Of a stretch of DNA of 64,000 nt, positions 17,632 through 27,500 are shown in pieces. A program made the position numbers and the translations under genes. This DNA is from Crateriforma spongiae (lineage in GTDB: Bacteria > Planctomycetota > Planctomycetia > Pirellulales > Pirellulaceae). The notes below the pieces were generated by a model. The model was not told the DNA's origin, made no database searches, and worked only from the letters and a program-made list of their open reading frames with translations. Numbering within the stretch: position 1 is the stretch's first letter; each line of letters begins with the position of its first letter. Location: the NCBI RefSeq assembly GCF_012290005.1, contig NZ_JAAXMS010000005.1:248001-312000 (forward strand), in the 5' to 3' direction.

Positions 17632-17740
17632 GGTGGGAACCTCGAAAGATGGAATCGGGGCAGTTGTCGCCACGAGGGAGGAGGCGAACGCGGTGGGCGT
17701 GGTAAGCGATGGGAAGGACTGGCACAAAAAGTAAGGAATG

Positions 17741-20626
17741 TTAGAACAGTTCAACGTCCAGCGATTGTCCGGCATTGATGTCCAAGCCGGCGGGGAAACG
17801 AAGGACGTGCTGCGATCCATCGGTCTCCAAAACCACGGGAACGTCTTGGTCTTGCAGCCGCGCGGTCGCACTGGTGGCCGACACACCGGCAACGGCCTGT
17901 AACGACAGCTGATTCAAATGCAGCGTTCCGTAACGTAACGCAACCGACGCGGACAATGTTTGCTGGTCAGTTTTCTGGGTGAACGTGCCCCAACCCTCGG
18001 CCGTCGTGAATGCGGCTTTGAAGTGATCGGGCGAAACGCGAGGTGCGAAACCCAGGTGACCTTTGGGCCCATGGTAATGAAAACCACACGCCGCTAGGAA
18101 AACACCGTAGCTTGCCATCGATCGCGCGTAGTGATCGCTGCATTCGATTTCGTTGTAGGGATTGCGTTTGTCGGCGGCATATCGTTCGTGTACCGACTTG
18201 GTGATGGCGAGGCCTTGCTGAACGAGCTGGCTATCGGGTTCGCCCTCATAGATCATGTGGGCCGCGACCTGGTATTCGAATCCGTTCATGCATTCGTTGA
18301 AGTAGCCACCCGGTCCGGTGTACACCTCCGGGTTGTCTTTTGTCCGCAAACCGTTGCCGGGAATGGCCTGGGTCGCACCGCCTTTGGGCCAAGTGCACAT
18401 CAGCAAGCCGGCTTCGCCCGGCATTGCGTACCAACGGAACGCTTTTTCGATCTGGATATGATCCAGTGAATACTGTCCCGCATTAGGTGCGAAATTGTAT
18501 TTCCAAAGACTGTTCAGTGCCGAAACCGTTTCTTGTTTGGGGATCACTCGGTCCAGGTCCACTTGTCCGATCCAAGCTTGCCCCAAGACTTGGTCGATAT
18601 GACAGCCTTTGTTGGAGTTCAGTGCCGTGACGTTCGGGTCCGGTTTATGAATGAAGTATTCACCGTCAAACAGTTCATCGACGATTGTTTTGGATCCACG
18701 GTCGATGATCGTCTGACATTGGTTGGCGAAAACATCGTCGCCCATTTCCGCAGCCATCGCCTGACCGGCAGCCAGCGCGGCCAAATACATGCCACTTAGC
18801 CAAGCGATTGGACCATACCAGGATGCGTCCAGGGTATGAGGCTGTTTTCCTTCCAACAGTCCGTTGTCGTCACCATCTTGGGCAATCAGGTATTGGATCG
18901 ACTTCTTGACGTTCGGCCAGATTCGTTTCAGGAATTTGTTATCGGGTGCGATCTGGTGCTCGCGGTAAGCACGCAGAATCGTTCCGGCTTGGCCATCGAT
19001 TGCGGGGGTGTGATGGTTTTCAGCACGATGTCCAATGATGCCAGTGTCGGAATGGAATCCGATGCCTTCCCGATAGTCGACCTTTTCCCGAAACGCACGT
19101 TCGATGTCGGGAAAGATTCGCGCCAAAGCTTGTGCGTAGTGCCAAACGTGGGTGCACGTGCCGGGGCAACAATCGACGCCTTCCCAACCGTAGGGTCGAC
19201 CGTTGTCGAACCAATGAAATGTCTGGGTGGCGATGCAGTCGATCGGAATGAAACTGCGATCCAACAACCAGTGCGGCAGTGTGCTGTCGTACCAAGTTTG
19301 GTTCCACAATCGTGTGTTACCCAACAAACGCGATTTGTTTTCGGTCAAGTAGTTGGCAACGCCGTCGGCCGAATCAAACCATGCGGCGTAATGCCGGCGT
19401 AACGTTCCGAAATCACGAATCCCCAGCATCTGCGCTCGACCACGGCCCTTTTCGTTGTAGTCGGGGAAGAACCAAGTGATGGCAAAGTCGATCGTTCGCG
19501 ATTCCTGTGGTGCTAGATCAAACGTCGTTGCCAGTCCGCCGACCAGCAATTCGTCCAATGGCTTTTCGACGGCATCCACTTGTAGCCCGTTGATCTGTTC
19601 CCACAATCCATCGGGGCTGTCAGGATCGGTCAGGGATGTCGCAGCGCTGATCGAAACACTGTCGTCTGTTTTCCGGTCGTGCAGAACTGTCAGGGCCATC
19701 GATCCGAAGCCGTGCTTGGTTTCGACGCCCGCACCGCTGATCGAACTTAGAATCTCGACGCACCCATCAGTCTGCATACACCGATTGGTCCGCTGACCCA
19801 GGCCGGTTTCGGTGGTGTAGGGACAGGTCGCGTTCTGCATCCAACCGCCCAAGTCGATGGTGATCGGTGTTTGGGATGTGTTGGTGACTGTGAAGCTCAT
19901 CACGGTCGCGGGCAACGCAGAGTCCGTAGAGTTCAGCGGAATGAAGGGGCTGAACGCTTCCAAATCGATCCTGGCGGGAAAACCGCGGTCGCTGTAGCCG
20001 ACCTTGCCGATCGGGTATTCCCCGCGAAAGTTCACGTCGGGAAAGCCGATTTGATCCAGCGTGCGAGTTTCGCTGTTGCCATCAGCGGTCGCGCGGATCA
20101 AGAAGCCTTGCGAGACATCCGCACCATTGCGATTGGTGTACGTTTCGCCGGCGGGAACCGGATGCGCGTAATGGCCACCCAAGGTGAAGGCAGCGATCCG
20201 TTGACCGTGGCCGCGTTCGCGGGTGTAGTTGCATTTGAAGATGTCCCACAGCCACAAACGTCCATCACCACCCAAGTAGATCTGTCCACACCCGATACCA
20301 CCGACTGGCATACCGATGTACTTCAGTTGTGATCCGGTGTAGACCTCCGGCTGGTCGCGCCGGGTCAATGAAGCCAGCCACTGTGGCGTTAGCTTTTTAT
20401 CGGCGGGAATCAGGTGACCGGATGCATGACGATCATCGGAAACATCCGCTTCGGTGAATGGACCGGCCATCGTGTTGTGTCCGGCCGAAAGCACCGCTGC
20501 GCCGGCACCGAGCGTCGTTAAGAAGCTTCGACGTTCGATTGACGGTCCACATCCGCACGCCGACGAGCAACCGGATTCAAGGTCGTCGCAGCGGCTGGTT
20601 TCGTGAGGGTTTGCTTCGGTGTTCAT
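17741..20626 (-). CDS. GH116-family glycoside hydrolase A (DUF608, Tat-exported)
   Basis: A 961-aa protein of the GBA2-like GH116 family, whose members include beta-glucosidases, beta-xylosidases and glucosylceramidases. The start is the ATG at 20624-20626. Residues 32-50 form a Tat signal (ERRSFLTTLGAGAAVLSAG), preceded by a cysteine-rich stretch (C13, C20, C24, C26). An N-terminal beta-sandwich (about 90-400) is followed by an alpha/alpha-barrel. By comparison with the family, E481 in GWEGVDCCPGTCTHVW is the likely nucleophile and D599 in HTLDASWYG the acid/base; this is an inference. A short C-terminal beta domain closes the protein. It lies between two sulfatases of the same strand, so the substrate may carry sulfate. 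Confidence 0.85.
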   Translation of the reverse strand: MNTEANPHETSRCDDLESGCSSACGCGPSIERRSFLTTLGAGAAVLSAGHNTMAGPFTEADVSDDRHASGHLIPADKKLTPQWLASLTRRDQPEVYTGSQLKYIGMPVGGIGCGQIYLGGDGRLWLWDIFKCNYTRERGHGQRIAAFTLGGHYAHPVPAGETYTNRNGADVSQGFLIRATADGNSETRTLDQIGFPDVNFRGEYPIGKVGYSDRGFPARIDLEAFSPFIPLNSTDSALPATVMSFTVTNTSQTPITIDLGGWMQNATCPYTTETGLGQRTNRCMQTDGCVEILSSISGAGVETKHGFGSMALTVLHDRKTDDSVSISAATSLTDPDSPDGLWEQINGLQVDAVEKPLDELLVGGLATTFDLAPQESRTIDFAITWFFPDYNEKGRGRAQMLGIRDFGTLRRHYAAWFDSADGVANYLTENKSRLLGNTRLWNQTWYDSTLPHWLLDRSFIPIDCIATQTFHWFDNGRPYGWEGVDCCPGTCTHVWHYAQALARIFPDIERAFREKVDYREGIGFHSDTGIIGHRAENHHTPAIDGQAGTILRAYREHQIAPDNKFLKRIWPNVKKSIQYLIAQDGDDNGLLEGKQPHTLDASWYGPIAWLSGMYLAALAAGQAMAAEMGDDVFANQCQTIIDRGSKTIVDELFDGEYFIHKPDPNVTALNSNKGCHIDQVLGQAWIGQVDLDRVIPKQETVSALNSLWKYNFAPNAGQYSLDHIQIEKAFRWYAMPGEAGLLMCTWPKGGATQAIPGNGLRTKDNPEVYTGPGGYFNECMNGFEYQVAAHMIYEGEPDSQLVQQGLAITKSVHERYAADKRNPYNEIECSDHYARSMASYGVFLAACGFHYHGPKGHLGFAPRVSPDHFKAAFTTAEGWGTFTQKTDQQTLSASVALRYGTLHLNQLSLQAVAGVSATSATARLQDQDVPVVLETDGSQHVLRFPAGLDINAGQSLDVELF

Positions 20627-20709
20627 GCGATTGCCGCGAAAGGAAATGGAGTCAGATAGCGGTAAAGTTGGGGCAATTATGCGAAGGTGATGTCTGCGTC
20701 GGGCTGCGG

Positions 20710-22206
20710 TCAGAACGCTTGTTTTCGGGACCTTTTGATTCCCTCGTTCAGGTCGCCGGGATAGGCAAAGTCGGCGCGGTCCGTACCGTCGCGATTCCAG
20801 TCCCCAAGTTCTTGTCGGGCTTCGTCAGCCAGTGACTGTAGCCTGCTAGTCTGGTCCGGATACCTTGCTGCCACGTCCTTGGTTTCCGACAGATCATCGG
20901 GCAGATGATTCAGCACCGGATGGTCCAAATTCAAATAGGTCTTTCTTGGATGACGAGCCCAATAGACACGCTGGTCTGCGGTGCGTGGCAAATGAAGTTT
21001 CCAAGGTCCGCGTCGAACGGCCTCCAACGTCAAACCGTTGTAGTAGAGGAATTCTTCTCTGGGGCTTTGGTCGGTCTGGCCCGTCAACAGTGGCAACAGA
21101 CTGTATCCGTCATAGGTGCGATCACGCGGTAACGTGGTTCCGGTCGCCGCCGCGATGGTGGGCATGACGTCCAAAGCACTTACCATTGCATCGCAGACCT
21201 GTCCGGCGGGGATCGTCTTGGGCCAACGAATGATCGCCGGGACACGGTGTCCGCCTTCCATCGTGGTGTACTTCCATCCGGACAATGGGTAGGCCGATCC
21301 GGCGGGCAGCCAGGGGCCATTGTCCGACGCGAAGATGACAAGCGTGTCATCTTCGATGCCCAATGACGCCAATTGGTCAAGCACGCATCCGACGTGATGG
21401 TCCAGTTCACGCACCATGGCGGGCAATGCCTTTGGGTTCATGCGGCCCTTCAGCTTCTGAACTGACGCCCATTCCTGTTCGGTGCAGAATTCTTGGTTCG
21501 GCGACCAAGGCCCATGAACCAGGTAGTGTGCCAGGTAAACAAAGAACGGTTTCTCGGCTGCATGTTGGCGCTGCATGAAGTCGATCGTCGCGTCGGTCAG
21601 CCGCTGGTGGGCGTCGCGAAACATGATTTCATCTTGCGGGGTTTCGTTTTCAAACCAGGTGCCGGCTTTGCCCACATGGAAATTATGTTTTCGACCGACG
21701 TAGCGATCGAAGCCCTGCTGTCGCGGCGCAAATTCATCCGCGTCGCCCAAATGCCATTTCCCAAACGCAGCGGTCGCGTAGCCGATCGGTTTCAGCAATT
21801 CGGCAATGGTGATTTCGCTTTGTGGCAAGCCCACATGCTGGTACCAATCGGGATACTCCGGGCGGTCATTGGGGCATACCGGCAAACCGTTTCTTTGCGG
21901 ATATCGTCCGGTCAAGACGGCAGCACGACTTGGCGAACAAACGCTGCAAGCGGAAAGATAATTGGTGAAACGAATCCCGTCAGCCGCCAAACGGTTGATG
22001 TTCGGCGTTTTGATTCCCGGATCTTGCGCGTCGTAGCACTCCAGGTCGTTGTAGCCCAGGTCGTCCACATAGATCAGCAAGATGTTGGGCGACGGTTCGT
22101 CCGCTGTTGCCCCGCGGATCACCAAGATCGACCACAACGTCAGTGCGACAAGAGCGAGGGAAGATTTCATTCGTTGCAAGCGAAAACGTTTTAGGGCCGG
22201 GATCAA
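20710..22206 (-). CDS. Sulfatase 4 (formylglycine-dependent)
   Basis: A 498-aa exported sulfatase. I prefer the TTG at 22204-22206: it has a perfectly spaced AGGAG that overlaps the stop codon of the upstream GH172 gene, and it gives a signal peptide with a basic start (KRFRLQRMK) and a hydrophobic core (SSLALVALTLWSILVI). The ATG at 22168-22170 is the alternative. Metal-site residues are in YVDDLGYNDLECY and the formylglycine site is C90 in VCSPSRAAVLTG. FGKWHLGDADEF and FASDNGPWLPAG complete the active site. The SD-on-stop arrangement indicates translational coupling with GH172. Confidence 0.88.
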   Translation of the reverse strand: MIPALKRFRLQRMKSSLALVALTLWSILVIRGATADEPSPNILLIYVDDLGYNDLECYDAQDPGIKTPNINRLAADGIRFTNYLSACSVCSPSRAAVLTGRYPQRNGLPVCPNDRPEYPDWYQHVGLPQSEITIAELLKPIGYATAAFGKWHLGDADEFAPRQQGFDRYVGRKHNFHVGKAGTWFENETPQDEIMFRDAHQRLTDATIDFMQRQHAAEKPFFVYLAHYLVHGPWSPNQEFCTEQEWASVQKLKGRMNPKALPAMVRELDHHVGCVLDQLASLGIEDDTLVIFASDNGPWLPAGSAYPLSGWKYTTMEGGHRVPAIIRWPKTIPAGQVCDAMVSALDVMPTIAAATGTTLPRDRTYDGYSLLPLLTGQTDQSPREEFLYYNGLTLEAVRRGPWKLHLPRTADQRVYWARHPRKTYLNLDHPVLNHLPDDLSETKDVAARYPDQTSRLQSLADEARQELGDWNRDGTDRADFAYPGDLNEGIKRSRKQAF

Positions 22207-22217
22207 ATCGTCTGCTC

Positions 22218-24560
22218 CTACGGTGTATTGGATTCGATGACGAGGCAATCAAGACCAAAGAAGGTGCCGGGATCCTTGGAATCCGGATTGGATCCCGTCA
22301 CTTTGATACGAATGGTGACGTGATCATCGTGCGGGGTGAACGTTCCCAACGTGACAGGTCCGGTGACGCCCACATCGGCGGAATAGGTGTCTAAAGAAAT
22401 CCCGGTGGGTTTTCCGTCGACGGTGAATTCCAAAATCCCATAGTCGAAACTGGTCGTGGCATGGACGGTGATCGTGACGGGATTTGTGCCAGAGGTGGGG
22501 ACCTGCAAATCGACATAGTCACCGATTGATGTATCGCGGACGAAAAGGTGACGGCCACCGCTCCATCGATCCTGTCCGTAACGTCCCAGGTTTTGATTGC
22601 GAATCACCTTCACACCGCTGCGGTTTGCCACTGCTTTTAAAGTTTCACATTCGATCGCATGGTCAAAATGTGACGTCGGCGGTGGCGTTTGGCGTGATGC
22701 GGATGCATTGGAAACTGACGGAACCACCCAGCGTTGGGTTGCGTCTTGTGGAGTCGGTTTGCGATTGCAGGTCGTGTCGGCAAAGCCATACCAATACGTG
22801 CCCGCTGCATAGCCCATGTCACAGTCCGACCAAGACCAGACTTCCATATCCAACTTTAGCAAATCGGAAAACGGCATCGTGTCCAGAACGCGTGTGCGAG
22901 TCTCCGTACTATAGCCCAGCGTGTTTCTTTCGTCCGCGTTGGTCTTACGGTTCTGTTTGTTGTACTGGTGACAGAACGGTTGGGCATGAAACGGATGCTC
23001 GTAAAAATCGGTACTGCGTCCACCCCACGAATATCCGTAATAGTCTTCGGTCCCGGTTCCGAAGATCGACGGAAAGGATTCGCCATCGACGAAGATCTTT
23101 TCGTCGCCTTCGCCCCACCATCGTTCGACCGGGTTCATGACCGTCAGTGTGTCACCGACGTAAACGCCGCGACCCTTCAACGTGATATAGTTCCAATCCG
23201 AACGCGGAAGGGTGGGCACCGGATACTGGCCACGCCAATTTGCGTGGAAATACATCGATCGTTGATCCCAAGTCCACGGTCCTGTCTTGATCTCCAGATC
23301 GGCGACCACATCTTTGCTGCCTAGATTGACCAGGGAAACTGTGCCATTGGTTTGATATGGCATCACCCAACGACACGTCATCGTTCCATCTTCGGCGACA
23401 GTACGGTACCAACCATCGAACGCGTTCAAGCCGATGCCCGAACCAAAGAATTCACCGATCGGGCACCAGATGGTCTGTTTGCCGTCGAAATCCATTTTCA
23501 GAACAACATCGCGTGTGACCATGGGGTCGCCAAAGTCGGCCAGTTTGACGGAAAGTTCGCGCACGGCGGCGGCGCCGGACGGCAGGTCGTACTTCATCTG
23601 TTCGCCGCCACCCAATCGCGTATGAAAACGCTGACGTTCCGTTGCGCCGGTGGTCGCCGGATTCAATAAAGATTGACCGACGTGTTGGGTGATGTTTCCG
23701 GCGGCCCGGAAATCGTCGATCGTGAATGTTTTGACGGGCGTGTCTTCGTCGTATTCACGAAAAGTGAATTGGAAGAAGAATGGCATCTCCGACACCGTGA
23801 CTTTGCATGATTTAGCGTACGGTATCGGGAAAAAATTCACGGCCGAACGCAACGACGGATGAGCGAAGGGGTAGGGGAACATTCCACTGCCGTCAAACAT
23901 GCCCAGCATGTTGCCTTCGAGTGTTGGTTCGTCGGCGCCATCCAGATAGATCCGCATGATCAGATCGGTGCCACCGTTTTTCTGATTCTGCCAAGGCATC
24001 CATGTCCGCACGATCGCACCGGGGCCATCGTGATCCATCAGCACCCATTCCTTGTTGCCATTGATCACTTCGGTGCGAATGAAATTCTTGCCGTTGGGAG
24101 GACGGTTGAAATCGCCGTTGGCGAACCAGCCCTCGGGATCGTCGGGTGTTATGGATTCTCGGTTGTAACTGCTGTGTTGTCGAAGCCGAAAATTCTTGAC
24201 CGGGAACCGTGCAATCCCATCGCGATCGACCATGTCCTTGAGCAGGGTTTCGATGGTGACGACCGAATCAGCAGACCGATGTTTGCTTGACGTCTGCTTG
24301 GGGCTATGCGGATCAACCTGTTGAGAAATTGAATCGTCCGCTGCATCACATACCGAGGAGCATTCCGAAACGATGGCACCAGCAAAAAACAAAATCATCG
24401 CTGTCCAAAAAACACTGCGGTTGACGCCACGATCGTCGGGCGAAGTCACCGTCAACGCAGGACCGTAGGGCGACCGGCGAGATCGCCATGTCTTCGGCCG
24501 GCGGAGGCTGTGGAATCGCGGTGCGTCCATGTGATGAGCCATTGTCGAAAAGCTACGCAT
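22218..24560 (-). CDS. GH172-type glycosidase (DUF2961)
   Basis: A 780-aa protein with DUF2961, the domain of glycoside hydrolase family 172, whose characterised members act on fructofuranosyl and arabinofuranosyl bonds. The ATG at 24558-24560 lies inside the end of the upstream GH116 gene (8-bp overlap). A hydrophobic export segment occurs at about residues 50-68 (VFWTAMILFFAGAIVSEC) after an unusually long basic N-terminus. The family core includes VLMDHDGPGAIVRTWMPW, FPFPYA-like segments and the signature FGTGTEDYYGYSWGG. A C-terminal beta-sandwich of about 140 residues (starting HFDHAIECETL) may bind carbohydrate. Its neighbours imply a sulfated, furanose-containing substrate, but this is inference. 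Confidence 0.85.
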   Translation of the reverse strand: MRSFSTMAHHMDAPRFHSLRRPKTWRSRRSPYGPALTVTSPDDRGVNRSVFWTAMILFFAGAIVSECSSVCDAADDSISQQVDPHSPKQTSSKHRSADSVVTIETLLKDMVDRDGIARFPVKNFRLRQHSSYNRESITPDDPEGWFANGDFNRPPNGKNFIRTEVINGNKEWVLMDHDGPGAIVRTWMPWQNQKNGGTDLIMRIYLDGADEPTLEGNMLGMFDGSGMFPYPFAHPSLRSAVNFFPIPYAKSCKVTVSEMPFFFQFTFREYDEDTPVKTFTIDDFRAAGNITQHVGQSLLNPATTGATERQRFHTRLGGGEQMKYDLPSGAAAVRELSVKLADFGDPMVTRDVVLKMDFDGKQTIWCPIGEFFGSGIGLNAFDGWYRTVAEDGTMTCRWVMPYQTNGTVSLVNLGSKDVVADLEIKTGPWTWDQRSMYFHANWRGQYPVPTLPRSDWNYITLKGRGVYVGDTLTVMNPVERWWGEGDEKIFVDGESFPSIFGTGTEDYYGYSWGGRSTDFYEHPFHAQPFCHQYNKQNRKTNADERNTLGYSTETRTRVLDTMPFSDLLKLDMEVWSWSDCDMGYAAGTYWYGFADTTCNRKPTPQDATQRWVVPSVSNASASRQTPPPTSHFDHAIECETLKAVANRSGVKVIRNQNLGRYGQDRWSGGRHLFVRDTSIGDYVDLQVPTSGTNPVTITVHATTSFDYGILEFTVDGKPTGISLDTYSADVGVTGPVTLGTFTPHDDHVTIRIKVTGSNPDSKDPGTFFGLDCLVIESNTP

Positions 24561-27500
24561 GTTTCACTCGCAAAGTCTGTCCATTGTCGATGTTCAAGCC
24601 GCCGGGAAACGTTGCGACCAGACGGTTACCGTCGGTCTTGAACACCGCGGGGATTGTTCGCCCGTCCAAAGTCGCGGTTGCCTGGCCCGATTTGGTTCCG
24701 GGGGCAAGATCGAGTGTCAGCTGTTGCAACTGGAGTTTGCCGTAACGCAGTTCGATGGAATTTTCCTGCCGAACGTCTTTGACGGTTTGCGTGAACTGGC
24801 CCCAGCCTTCAGCCGTGGTGAATGCGGCACGAAAATCTTCATGTTGCATTTTCGGTCCGAAAGCCAGTCGGCCTGACGGTCCATCATATTGGTAACCACA
24901 AACCGCCATGAACGCGCTGTAACTGGACATGGCGCGGGCATAGTGGTCGCTGCACTCGATTTCGTTGTACGGATTGCGGTCTTGGGGTTGATACCGGTCG
25001 TAGATGGCCTTTCCGATGGCTAAACCCTTTTCCAACATGCCTTCCCATATCATGTGGGCGGCGACCTGCCATTCGAAGCCCGTCATGCACTCGTTGAGGT
25101 AGCCCGCATAGTTTTTCTTGCCGCTTTTGGCTTCGATCTTTCCGTAGGGAAACGAGCACATGATCAATCCCGCGTTGCCTTCGACGGCGTACCATCGACC
25201 AGCGGTCATGACTTTGCGGTAATCGCCGACGTTGGGCGAAAAGTTGTACGTCCACAATGATTCCAGGGCGCGACGCGTTTTGTCTTGCGGCAGCACGGGA
25301 TCAAGGCCAACGTTCCTGAGCCAAAATTCGCCCAGCACCTGGTCGATGTGGCAACCGTTGACCGATCCATGCTTCTCATCTTCGCCGGGGCCCGGATTGT
25401 GAACGAAGTACCCGAAGTCCTCATTCCACAGCATGTCGACCATCGCCGGCGCACCCTTTGCCACGATTCGTTCATAACGATCGGCGACGGCGGGCTGGTT
25501 CATTTGCCGCGCCATGACCGCGGATGCCTTCAAGGAAGCGTGGTACAGATTGATCAACCAATGGACTTGGCCGAACCAGGGTTCATCCAACGTGTTGTGT
25601 TGGGCGCCTGCCAGCAATCCGGTTTCGTCCTTGTCCCATTTGCGGATCACATGTTCCATGGATTGGCGTGTGCGGTCCCAAATGCTTTCCAAAAACCGGT
25701 CGTCGGTTGTCATTTGGCTTTCGCGCAAGACACGCAGAATGGTGCCGCACTGGCCATCGATGGCGTCACGAAACTCTCCGATGCTGTGCCGGAAATTGAT
25801 GGCACCGTCGCTGGCACGGAATCCTTTTCCGTACTCCACTTTTTCACGGCATTCGCGTTCAATGACCGGGAAGATGCGAGCCAATCCTTGCGCGTATTGC
25901 CAAACGTGGGTGCAGTTGCCCGGACAGCAATTGACCCCTTCGTCCAAGTTGTACATGCCATCTTGCAAAGCCAGACGCTCGGCGACCTGCGTCTGCATGC
26001 AGTTCAGTGGGATCAGGGTTCGCTCCAAGAACCAATAGGGCAGTGTGGAGTCGTACCAAGTGTCCGTCCAAGTCTGGGAGGTGTCGGTCAATTCCGCCTG
26101 TCGCACGGCGACGCTGGCAGCCGAATCGACTGGTGTCGGCCAACGCGTGGAGTACTCGTTGATGTCAGGTTCACCAGGGCTCCGGCCAAACTTGGTGACA
26201 TACCTCGCATTGGGGAAACGCCATGAAACCGTGAAGGTGACGACGGCATGTTCGCCGGGGGCAAGCTTCGTGGTCCTTCCCAGCGACGCAAACGCTCGTT
26301 CACGCAGCGGGCGTTGGAAGGTGTCGCCATCGGAGACCTTGGAATTCGTCCGAGTGAACAGATCGTTCGAGCCGGTGGCGGAGCGTTGAATGTCCACAAA
26401 TTCTGCCGGTTCGTTGCCCAGCAATCCTAGTGCGATCGATCCAAAGTCGGTCGCACGTTCCAAGGGCGTCTCGGAGTTCCCGCTTGCCGGTTTGGTCGAA
26501 AAGACGATCTGGTCGATGTCGATGTGTCCCCATCCGCCGGATGCCGCATCGACGATTTCCAGATGTGCGGTCTTGCCCGCCCATTCTTCCACGTCCCAAC
26601 TGGCCCATGTCATCGCATCGGATCGATTGCCCGAAGCCGATCGCACCTTTTGTCCGTCGACCCACAGGTGCATTCCCAAAGACTTGGTGTTGTTGCCGCC
26701 GCCGATCAAGAAATTGATAAACGGTTTTTGAATCGTGAAATTGGGTGACGTCAGTTTTCCTTGCGGTTTGTCTGATCCGGTCCACGAATTCACCAAGCCC
26801 TTTCCGTCAAAGCCGGACAATTTTTGAATGGTGCGCGGACCGGTTGCCGGGCGGTCACCAAAGGCGTCTCCTTCGACTTTCCAATCGCCATAGTCGCCGC
26901 CTTCAAAATCAGCGAAGACGTCAGCTTGTTCTTCGGCTCCATCATCTGAAATGGAACCGGCCCAGCATTCGACTGCTGACAAACCGTCTCGCTCAGTGAA
27001 CCGACTGAACCGGCGTCCTTGACGTCCTTTTCCGCTGCGAAAGTTCGAGAGGTTTTCGATCCAGCCGGCGATGGAGACTTCTTGATCTGTTCCGGACAGA
27101 TTGCTTAGCGAGTACCGCATCACGATGACGGGAAAGCTGGAATCATCGCGATTCAACGGAATGTATGGCGTGTACGCGTCCAATTCGACTTTGATCGGAC
27201 ATGCGTTGTCGGCATAGGTGACGTTGGCCATCGGATAGCGGTTGGTGAAGACCACGTCTTCGAAACCATTGGAATCCAACGTGAACGTTGTCGCTGAATT
27301 GTCGGAGCGAACTTCGATGGCAAACCCTTGGTCCATCGGCGATTGGAACGTGTCCGGTTCGGTAAAGCGTGGCCCGGCGCCAATCTGTTTACGGTCGCGA
27401 TGGCCGTCCAAATTCCAGTACCACAACCTCCCGTCGCCGCCCAAGTAGACTTGTCCGGTGCAGATGCCGTTGATCGGCATTCCGATGAACCGAAGATTTT

